This document shows positions 58,046 to 64,000 of a stretch of DNA of 64,000 nt, piece after piece. The notes under the pieces are model-generated. The model saw only the letters and a list, made by a program, of their open reading frames with translations. It made no database searches and was not told where the DNA came from. Every line of letters begins with the position of its first letter. Positions within the stretch are counted from its first letter, which is position 1. Both the position numbers and the translations under genes were made by a program. Origin of the DNA: Colwellia psychrerythraea (GTDB lineage: Bacteria > Pseudomonadota > Gammaproteobacteria > Enterobacterales > Alteromonadaceae); assembly GCF_000764225.1 (NCBI RefSeq), contig NZ_JQED01000017.1:233117-297116 (forward strand). The letters run 5' to 3'.

Positions 58046-58081
58046 AAAGGTCATGGTATGAAAATTACCCTGGCCTTTTTT
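58046..58081 (+). terminator. Terminator after the malic enzyme gene
   Basis: An imperfect stem (AAAGGTCATGG against CCCTGGCCTTT) with an 11-base loop ends in a T run. It lies just before the small lipoprotein gene. Confidence 0.65.
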
Positions 58082-58095
58082 ATTGGACATTTATT

Positions 58096-58506
58096 ATGAA
58101 GAAAAAATTCTTACTAGCGGTACCACTAAGTATTTTGTTCTCACTGTGTTTATTTAGTTGTTCACAAGCAACGCAGAACCAACCTCAACTTCAATCAAAA
58201 GAAATCATAAAAGAAGGACATAACCAAGTGAGAGAAAAAAAAGAGCAAGTTTGGCAACAAGTCACAGTGAACTATTATGATTTTGAAGGTGGTTTTTATG
58301 GTTTAACTTCTCAAACTGGCGATAAACTGTTACCGATGAATTTAGCCAAGCAATATAAACTTCAAGGCACAGTACTGAAAGTAAAAGGCAAAGTCATAAA
58401 AGATATGATGACCATTCAACAATGGGGTCAACCTTTTAGAATTGCTGAAGTTGAATTAATTAAGTTAGGCCATAGCTCTGGCAAAAACAAAGGAGCTGAA
58501 TACTAA
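58096..58506 (+). CDS. Small lipoprotein of unknown function
   Basis: A 136-residue lipoprotein (lipobox L-F-S-Cys22). The mature part begins with a Gln/Lys-rich linker (about 25-55) and then a beta-strand-rich domain (V-T-V-N-Y-Y-D-F-E-G-G-F-Y-G-L, V-L-K-V-K-G-K-V-I-K-D-M-M-T-I-Q-Q-W-G). This resembles OB-fold-like periplasmic domains of small lipoproteins, but I cannot assign a family. Its stop codon overlaps the convergent phosphatase gene by four bases. Confidence 0.65.
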   Translation: MKKKFLLAVPLSILFSLCLFSCSQATQNQPQLQSKEIIKEGHNQVREKKEQVWQQVTVNYYDFEGGFYGLTSQTGDKLLPMNLAKQYKLQGTVLKVKGKVIKDMMTIQQWGQPFRIAEVELIKLGHSSGKNKGAEY

Positions 58507-59003
58507 GGTTTGCCACAAGATAAAGGCTGATTAAATAAGGTCAACTGGCTTTTTCCTTCAATAAACTGAACTTGATAGAGCATTTGGTATTCTTTTTCCG
58601 TTATATCATCTACTTTTTGATTGCTTAACAACTGAGTTAGTTGAGGAGTAGTATTACTATGTCCCACAATGAGAGCATTTTCTTTACGTTCTTTTAAAAG
58701 TAGTGAAAACTGTTCAAGTTCTCCAGGATTATAATTTTCAATAGCTAGCTTTTCTCTGCTTGATACAGGTTTGGCCGTAGACATGGTTCTTTGATAGTCC
58801 GTGCTGTAAACAGATTTAATATTTGCTGTACTTAGCAAAGTCGCTAATTGATCTGCTCTTTCTTCACCACATTGAGTTAATGGTGGATTTTTAACATCAG
58901 CTTGTTTTTCAGCATGTCTGACAAGGTAAAGAGTAAAGTTATCACTTGCTAAGCAAGGTTGAGTCAATAATATACTGGCAATCATTAAACTGAATTTTTT
59001 CAT
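58503..59003 (-). CDS. Exported histidine phosphatase (SixA/phosphoglycerate mutase-like)
   Basis: A 166-residue protein with a signal peptide (to about residue 20) and a histidine-phosphatase domain: L-V-R-H30-A-E-K near the start, S-T-D-Y-Q-R-T near 65, and V-G-H-S-N-T-T near 118. The His30 and the second His form the phosphate site. SixA acts on phosphohistidine in the cytoplasm, but the signal peptide here points to the periplasm, so the substrate is uncertain. It converges with the lipoprotein gene and lies downstream of sthA. Confidence 0.82.
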   Translation of the reverse strand: MKKFSLMIASILLTQPCLASDNFTLYLVRHAEKQADVKNPPLTQCGEERADQLATLLSTANIKSVYSTDYQRTMSTAKPVSSREKLAIENYNPGELEQFSLLLKERKENALIVGHSNTTPQLTQLLSNQKVDDITEKEYQMLYQVQFIEGKSQLTLFNQPLSCGKP

Positions 59004-59032
59004 AGTCTACTTTTCTAATAAGAGAGGATTAT

Positions 59033-59061
59033 CAGCGTGAAATTAATTAAATTTCACGCTG
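59033..59061 (-). terminator. Palindrome between sthA and the phosphatase gene
   Basis: A perfect 12-bp inverted repeat (CAGCGTGAAATT and its complement) with an AATTA centre. No T run follows on either strand, so it may be a weak terminator, an mRNA-stabilising hairpin, or a protein site. Confidence 0.4.
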
Positions 59062-59081
59062 AGCATTGGCGTTTCGTCAGT

Positions 59082-60509
59082 TTAAAATAAACGATTTAAA
59101 CCGTTCAAGGCTGCAACACGAAATGCTTCGGCCATTGTCGGGTAATTGAAGGTTGTTTCAACAAAGTATTCTATGGTATTTCCATCATTTTTTTGTTGCA
59201 TGATTGCTTGGCCGATATGAATAATTTCAGCTGCATTTTCACCGAAACAATGGATACCAAGAATCTCTTTAGTCTCACGATGAAAGAGAATCTTTAAAGA
59301 GCCAACTAAGTTATTAGAGATTTGGGCTCTTGCTAGATGTTTAAACTGCGCACGGCCAACTTCATAGGGTATTTTAGCTTCGGTGAGTTCTTGTTCCGTT
59401 TTACCGACCGAACTAATTTCAGGAATAGTGTATATACCTGTTGGAATATCAACAATTAGCTTAGCTTTACTACTGCTATCAACCATCGCAGAAGCAGCGA
59501 TTCGGCCTTGATCAAAAGCTGCACTCGCTAAACTTGGATAACCAATAACATCGCCCACAGCAAAGATATTGTCTACGTCTGTTTGATAGCAATCATTTAC
59601 TTTCAACTGACCACGACCATCAGCTTGTAAACCAGCGGCAGCCAAGTTCAAATCTGCTGTATTACCAGTTCGACCATTTGCAAACAGTAAACAATCGGCA
59701 CGCATTTTTTTGCCTGATTTTAAGTGTACTATGACTGCATCGTCATTAGCCTCAACTCGTTCTATTTCTTCACCATGGCGAATAACTACGCCATTATTCC
59801 ATAAGTGATAACTAAGCGAGTCTGACATTTCTGCATCGAGAAATGATAATAACCGTTCTCGAGTATTAATTAAGTCAACTTTTACCGCTAAGCCTCTAAA
59901 TATTGAAGCATATTCGCTACCTATAACACCAGCGCCATAAATAATGACATGCTGCGGAGCATGTTTAAGACTTAAAATACTGTCAGAATCATAAACACGA
60001 GGGTGATCAAAGTCGATATCATCAGGGCGGTATGGTCTAGATCCTGTAGCAATCAAAATTTGTTTTGCAGAAATTTTGTCAGTAGAGCCATCAGGGTGCA
60101 AAATACTGACGGTATTGGCGTCAATAAAAGAAGCTTGCCCTTGTATATGTTCAACGCGATTACGATTATAAAAGCCACTGCGTAGATTAACTTGTTTTTG
60201 AATTACCGCAGAAGCATGACTTAATATGTCTTGAAAGGTAAGTCGCTTTGCTTGGTTGTTCTGTTTAAATAGAGGATTTGAATTATATTCAATTAATCTG
60301 CTCACTGATTGGCGTAAAGCCTTTGATGGAATAGTACCCCAATGAGTACAACCACCGCCGACTTGATGGTAACGTTCAATAATAGCAACTTTCTTCTGGC
60401 GCTTAGCAAGGTTCATTGCTGCGCCTTCACCCCCTGGGCCAGTACCTATGATAATTACGTCATAATCAAAACTTTTTTCTGCAGTATTGCTTGTCTTTGA
60501 TTTAACCAA
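59082..60509 (-). CDS. sthA: Soluble pyridine nucleotide transhydrogenase SthA
   Basis: SthA is a FAD enzyme that moves hydride between NADPH and NAD+. The protein (475 residues from the TTG at 60509) matches E. coli SthA from [16 protein letters not shown] onward, with [16 protein letters not shown]. Like E. coli SthA, this has one Cys rather than the redox pair of related disulfide reductases. GAGGG lies seven bases before the TTG, and the frame upstream to 60575 is hydrophobic and unlike the family. It is divergent from fabR, as in E. coli. Confidence 0.94.
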   Translation of the reverse strand: MVKSKTSNTAEKSFDYDVIIIGTGPGGEGAAMNLAKRQKKVAIIERYHQVGGGCTHWGTIPSKALRQSVSRLIEYNSNPLFKQNNQAKRLTFQDILSHASAVIQKQVNLRSGFYNRNRVEHIQGQASFIDANTVSILHPDGSTDKISAKQILIATGSRPYRPDDIDFDHPRVYDSDSILSLKHAPQHVIIYGAGVIGSEYASIFRGLAVKVDLINTRERLLSFLDAEMSDSLSYHLWNNGVVIRHGEEIERVEANDDAVIVHLKSGKKMRADCLLFANGRTGNTADLNLAAAGLQADGRGQLKVNDCYQTDVDNIFAVGDVIGYPSLASAAFDQGRIAASAMVDSSSKAKLIVDIPTGIYTIPEISSVGKTEQELTEAKIPYEVGRAQFKHLARAQISNNLVGSLKILFHRETKEILGIHCFGENAAEIIHIGQAIMQQKNDGNTIEYFVETTFNYPTMAEAFRVAALNGLNRLF

Positions 60510-60636
60510 AAGTGAGCCCTCGTTTTTATTTATGATAAAAATATAGCAATAGTTTATCAGAACTAAAACTGACAATATTGAGCTAATTCAGTATTATGAT
60601 AATAATATTCAATTTATGTCAAAAAGAGTCACTTAG

Positions 60637-61269
60637 ATGAGTGGTGTAAGAGCACAACAAAAAGAAAAGACCCGTCGTCAGATTATCAATGCAGCCCTGA
60701 ATCAACTGAGTGCGGAGCGAAGTTTTTCAAGTTTAAGCTTACGTGAGGTTGCAAAAGAAGCTGGGCTAGCACCGACATCTTTTTATCGTCATTTCTCAGA
60801 TATGGATGAATTAGGTTTAACTTTAGTAGATGAAGCGGGCTTAACACTCAGGCAGCTAATGCGGCAGGCTAGACAACGTATAGCTAAAGGAGGATCTGTT
60901 ATTCAAATATCAGTCCAGACTTTTATGGAACTAATAGAGAGTAACGGAAATATTTTCAGACTCTTATTACGTGAGCGTTCAGGGACTTCTGCTGCTTTTC
61001 GTGCTGCAGTAATACGAGAAATTCGTTATTTTACTATGGAGCTTTGTGATTATCTCCAAAAAGCAAACCAACTTGAGGCTGAAGTTGCTTATATGCAAGC
61101 TAATGCCGCAGTAACCATTGTTTTTAGTGCTGGTTCGGATGCGCTCGATATTGAAGAAAAAGCAGAGCGAGATCATTTGGCACAACAAACAATTCAGCAA
61201 TTACGCTTTATTGCTCGTGGTGCACTTGAGCTTAGTGATCGTCGCAAAGTCTCAAGAAAATCTCGTTAG
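60637..61269 (+). CDS. fabR: TetR-family regulator FabR of unsaturated fatty acid synthesis
   Basis: FabR represses fabA/fabB to set the ratio of unsaturated to saturated membrane fatty acids, a key function in the cold. The 210-residue protein has an N-terminal TetR helix-turn-helix ([19 protein letters not shown] near 40-58). The neighbours support the name: sthA is divergent and trmA is adjacent, as in E. coli. Its stop codon abuts that of the convergent trmA gene. Confidence 0.92.
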   Translation: MSGVRAQQKEKTRRQIINAALNQLSAERSFSSLSLREVAKEAGLAPTSFYRHFSDMDELGLTLVDEAGLTLRQLMRQARQRIAKGGSVIQISVQTFMELIESNGNIFRLLLRERSGTSAAFRAAVIREIRYFTMELCDYLQKANQLEAEVAYMQANAAVTIVFSAGSDALDIEEKAERDHLAQQTIQQLRFIARGALELSDRRKVSRKSR

Positions 61270-62364
61270 TTACTTTCTTGTTAAGATGACACCGGTCTCT
61301 ACATGATTGGTGTAAGGAAACTGGTCAAACAAAGCAAATTTATCAATTTGGTGTGTTTCTACCAATAACGCTAAGTTATCTTTTAATGTTTCAGGGTTAC
61401 AAGAGATATAGATAATCTTATTGAAACGTCTCACTAATTCAACGCTGTCTCTATCTAACCCTGCTCGAGGTGGATCAACTAGCACTGTATCGTAATTATA
61501 TGTCGTTAAATCGAAATCTTCTAAGCGCCGAAACTTACGTTCACCATTCATCGCCTGACTAAATTCTTCACTCGACATTCGCACAATATCGATATTATCA
61601 ATACCATTCTTGCTAATATTAACCTGTGCGGAACGAACTGAGGTTTTTGATATCTCAGTGCCTAATACTCGATCAAAGTTCTCAGCTAATGCGATACTAA
61701 AGTTGCCATTACCACAGTAAAGCTCAATAAGATCCCCACCTGCATTTTGCGTTGCTTGTTGAGCCCATAATAGCATTTGCTCATTAACACCAGCATTCGG
61801 TTGGGTGAAACTGTTTTCAACTTGTTGATAAATGTAAGTCTTGTTTCCGACTTTTAATGACTCCATGACATAGTCTTTATCCACAATAATTTTCTGCTTC
61901 TTGGCGCGACCAATGATATCTACTGGCGCAATTACTGAAAGTTGTGCTTTTAACTTTTCAGCTTCAACTTGCCAATTATCTTCTAAAGGCTTGTGGTAAA
62001 GCATACTAATTAATAATTCTCCACTTAGTGTGGATAGGAAGTCGACTTGAAAGAGTTTATAGCGCAATTCTTTGTGGTTTTTAATTGCAACAAGCAGAGC
62101 TTTCATTGCGTTATTAATTAATTCACTAGCGACAGGAAAATCATCAACTCTAAATTTGGCCTTAGTCTTACTATCAAACATGATGTAATAAAGATCATCA
62201 CCTTCATGCCAAACTCTAAATTCAGCTCTTTGACGATAGTTTAACGGTACTGAAGGGTATAAATCAGGAGTAGGTAAATTAAAAACACTAAACAACTTAG
62301 CCATATCTTGTTGTTTTTGTGATAATTGCGCATCGTAATTATCGGGATGAATGTGACTAAACAT
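61270..62364 (-). CDS. trmA: tRNA (uracil-5-)-methyltransferase TrmA
   Basis: TrmA makes ribothymidine at position 54 of tRNAs, using S-adenosylmethionine. The 364-residue protein has Q-L-S-Q-K-Q near the start, E-L-Y-C-G-N-G-N-F-S near 214-223, the D-P-P-R-A-G-L-D segment, and catalytic Cys near 322 in Y-I-S-C-N-P-E-T-L. It lacks the Fe-S cysteines of RlmD/RumA, which supports TrmA. The end of the gene meets fabR directly. Confidence 0.95.
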   Translation of the reverse strand: MFSHIHPDNYDAQLSQKQQDMAKLFSVFNLPTPDLYPSVPLNYRQRAEFRVWHEGDDLYYIMFDSKTKAKFRVDDFPVASELINNAMKALLVAIKNHKELRYKLFQVDFLSTLSGELLISMLYHKPLEDNWQVEAEKLKAQLSVIAPVDIIGRAKKQKIIVDKDYVMESLKVGNKTYIYQQVENSFTQPNAGVNEQMLLWAQQATQNAGGDLIELYCGNGNFSIALAENFDRVLGTEISKTSVRSAQVNISKNGIDNIDIVRMSSEEFSQAMNGERKFRRLEDFDLTTYNYDTVLVDPPRAGLDRDSVELVRRFNKIIYISCNPETLKDNLALLVETHQIDKFALFDQFPYTNHVETGVILTRK

Positions 62365-62605
62365 ATAAGTGCCTTGTATAAAGAAATAGAGATTAAAATA
62401 TCAGCGCGAATTTTACTATCGACTTAGCTTTTGTCTAGCTCTTAATCACCCTATTCAATAAATAAGTTAATATTAGCGGATTTACTCAAATTCAGATGGC
62501 TGAGCGGAAGTGGATAACATGTAAATGCTCAGTAATAAGGTAAATATAGAAAAGCATTTTTAATAACAATTGAGTTGTAGCTGGAATAAGCAGATGAATA
62601 ATCAT

Positions 62606-62628
62606 AAAAAAAGCCGCGGAATAGCGGC
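62606..62628 (-). terminator. Terminator of the membrane RRM gene
   Basis: A 5-bp GC stem (GCCGC/GCGGC) with a six-base loop is followed on the minus strand by seven T residues. It lies 27 bases past the stop codon at 62655. Confidence 0.75.
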
Positions 62629-62654
62629 CTTTTAGTTTAAAAATTATCGCATGA

Positions 62655-63134
62655 TTAATCTTGCTTATTATCATCTGTTCGTTCTGGGCGCTCTTTGGCT
62701 TCTCTTACTTTTAATGTCCGCTGTTGAAATTCTGTATCATTCAACGCTTCAATGGCATTATCTAAATCATTAGCTGCCATTTCAACAAAGCCAAAACCGC
62801 GTCGTTTTCCAGTATGCTTATCTTTCATTAAACGCACAGAATGTACAGATCCGTGAGCAGAGAACAATTCTCGTACTGAGGTTTCATTCGCTCTATAAGG
62901 CAAGTTACCAACATAAAGAGTTCTAACATCTTCAGTTGAAGTAGAAGCTTTGTTGGTACTAGATGAACTTGGAGTGGCTGATACATTACTAGAAAGTAAA
63001 GGTGCAAGGAAAGCACTAACAAATACTAAACTGGCAACAAGAATAGAACTAGCCGGTACGACAAAAGTGACAATATAAGCGATGATAGCGAACACAACAG
63101 CTATGATGACTGTTTGTAATGTTGGAGACTTCAT
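62655..63134 (-). CDS. RNA-binding protein with two N-terminal membrane segments and an RRM domain
   Basis: A 159-residue protein with hydrophobic segments near 6-26 and 28-48, a Ser/Thr-rich linker (49-68), and one RRM domain with RNP2 L-Y-V-G-N-L (73-78) and RNP1 R-G-F-G-F-V-E-M (112-119). The tail is basic and acidic (K-E-R-P-E-R-T-D-D-N-K-Q-D). Small bacterial RRM proteins are often cold-induced and soluble; this form should be fixed to the inner membrane. Its targets are unknown. The gene is divergent from the rRNA operon. Confidence 0.82.
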   Translation of the reverse strand: MKSPTLQTVIIAVVFAIIAYIVTFVVPASSILVASLVFVSAFLAPLLSSNVSATPSSSSTNKASTSTEDVRTLYVGNLPYRANETSVRELFSAHGSVHSVRLMKDKHTGKRRGFGFVEMAANDLDNAIEALNDTEFQQRTLKVREAKERPERTDDNKQD

Positions 63135-63373
63135 ATAAAGATACCTAATTATTATTTTAATAAACTAATTTAACTGCTTGAATTTAAGCAAATAGCAATT
63201 CTATGTTACGCAGCTTTTTATAATGTGCAACTATCAAGTGCAAAGTTTATGCAATTAATCTAATTTTGCAGAGAAAAGACTAATAATATTAGTCATTATA
63301 GTTGTTTAATTGAACGTGTTGCCTTTTAAGTGAACGAACGATCCAATATATTCACATTTAATTAGAAAAGGAG

Positions 63374-63401
63374 TTGACCTAATAATAAAACTCTCTACAA
63401 T
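63374..63401 (+). promoter_or_regulatory. rRNA operon promoter, upstream copy
   Basis: TTGACC, a 16-bp spacer and TACAAT, followed by GCGCTCC, a GC-rich discriminator of the type that makes rRNA promoters sensitive to ppGpp and initiating nucleotides. An AT-rich tract precedes the -35 box. Confidence 0.75.
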
Positions 63402-63549
63402 GCGCTCCAGTTCCAAGGGGTTCACACAAAATGAATCATCAAAGAACTGTTTTGATAAGTTATCTAGATGCTTTTAAGCTTATTTCGATAACTTAACGTC
63501 AGGTTTTAAAGTGTATTTAAAATACTTTGCTCTTTCTTTAAGAAAAACG

Positions 63550-63577
63550 TTGACATCAAAACTAAGGAGCGTATTAT
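63550..63577 (+). promoter_or_regulatory. rRNA operon promoter, downstream copy
   Basis: TTGACA, a 16-bp spacer and TATTAT, followed by ACGCCTCC. It lies about 310 bases before the mature 16S end and has an AT-rich upstream tract. Together with the upstream copy it makes a tandem arrangement like E. coli P1/P2. Confidence 0.85.
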
Positions 63578-63888
63578 ACGCCTCCTGCTTCGGGGCAGCA
63601 GCAACGAAGTTAAGCGAATAACGAATGAGATTATTTGCTCCTTAAGTCTTTCGATTTAAGATTCTTTAACAATTAGTTATCATGCAATTTGTGTGGACAC
63701 TCACATTATAGTTGTTTTACTTAGTTTCTTCGCTTTTATTAGCAAGAACAAAAAAACGCTTAATGATGAATGTCACACAGATAAATATATACTTATATAT
63801 GTAATGCGATATCAATTTACTTTAATTAGTAACTGGTATCACGACAGAATTCATTGAGCAGCGAGTTTATCTCGCACAAACGATTTTT

Positions 63889-64000
63889 AATTGAAGAGTT
63901 TGATCATGGCTCAGATTGAACGCTGGCGGCAGGCTTAACACATGCAAGTCGAGCGGTAACATTTCTAGCTTGCTAGAAGATGACGAGCGGCGGACGGGTG
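63889..64000 (+). rRNA. rrs: 16S ribosomal RNA, 5' end (partial)
   Basis: The sequence begins AATTGAAGAGTTTGATCATG and continues through GCTCAGATTGAACGCTGGCG and the CTAACACATGCAAGTCGAGC-like region, the conserved 5' end of bacterial 16S rRNA. The first hypervariable stem (TAGCTTGCTAGAAGATGACG) is of gammaproteobacterial type. The gene continues past the right edge. Confidence 0.97.

Larger units (their letters stand above)
63135..63888 (+). other. rRNA operon leader region between the RRM gene and 16S rRNA
   Basis: This non-coding stretch holds tandem rRNA promoters (63374-63401 and 63550-63577) and the antitermination/processing leader. A boxA-like T-T-C-T-T-T-A-A-C-A-A at 63662-63672 is followed by GTGTGGACACTCA, matching the E. 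coli rrn leader pattern. No protein gene is present. Confidence 0.8.

Noticed and set aside
62492..62674. Short minus-strand frame overlapping the RRM gene terminator
   Set aside because: It overlaps the terminator and the end of the RRM gene, with no coding signature.

Overview
The window looks like chromosome of a marine, cold-adapted gammaproteobacterium of the order Alteromonadales, most likely Colwellia or a close relative. This is inferred from the AT-rich sequence, Shewanella/Vibrio/Colwellia-type protein sequences, a conserved gammaproteobacterial gene order (nnr-tsaE-amiB-mutL-miaA-hfq-hflX-hflK-hflC-purA), and the 16S rRNA 5' end at the right edge. No prophage, integron, transposase gene, CRISPR array or tRNA was seen.

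Layout. 1-5.0 kb: a split PqiA pair (the first gene runs off the left edge), a triheme cytochrome c divergent from engB, and an MsbA-like ABC exporter. 5.0-16.1 kb: a long non-coding stretch with a small-RNA candidate, a lipoprotein with a beta-propeller-like repeat region, an MBL-fold hydrolase, a tetR-mfp-RND efflux operon, a GNAT gene, a DUF2750 gene, and a second copy of the small-RNA candidate. 16.1-22.6 kb: ubiE-ubiJ-ubiB, a secreted 2H-phosphoesterase-like protein, rep helicase and ubiK.

22.6-36.3 kb is an exopolysaccharide/PEP-CTERM region: phosphomannomutase, a FemAB/GNAT-like protein, an acyl carrier protein, exosortase-associated hydrolases 2 and 1, a natural WecB-WecC fusion (UDP-GlcNAc to UDP-ManNAcA), two tandem PrsT-type TPR lipoproteins and one PEP-CTERM substrate. 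The exosortase itself is not in the window.

36.4-43.5 kb: a monoheme cytochrome c, DUF3630 and DUF523 genes, a hybrid-sensor-kinase-like protein that has lost its phosphorelay residues, a DUF1289 gene, a membrane coiled-coil protein, queG, and a 264-bp MITE-like element that ends 4 bp before the nnr start codon. 43.5-58 kb: the conserved nnr to hflC cluster, a secreted protein, purA and malic enzyme. 58-64 kb: a small lipoprotein, a SixA-like phosphatase, sthA/fabR/trmA, a membrane-anchored RRM protein, and tandem rRNA promoters leading into 16S rRNA.

The most novel-looking signal is a pair of homologous small-RNA candidates at 5224-5333 and 15801-15891, both on the minus strand. They share a sigma70-type promoter overlapped by a TAGAG/CTCTA palindrome, a 5' hairpin, an AU-rich core, a hairpin with a C-rich anti-Shine-Dalgarno loop, and a rho-independent terminator. 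I do not recognise this family. All calls come from reading the sequence by eye; no database search was run.
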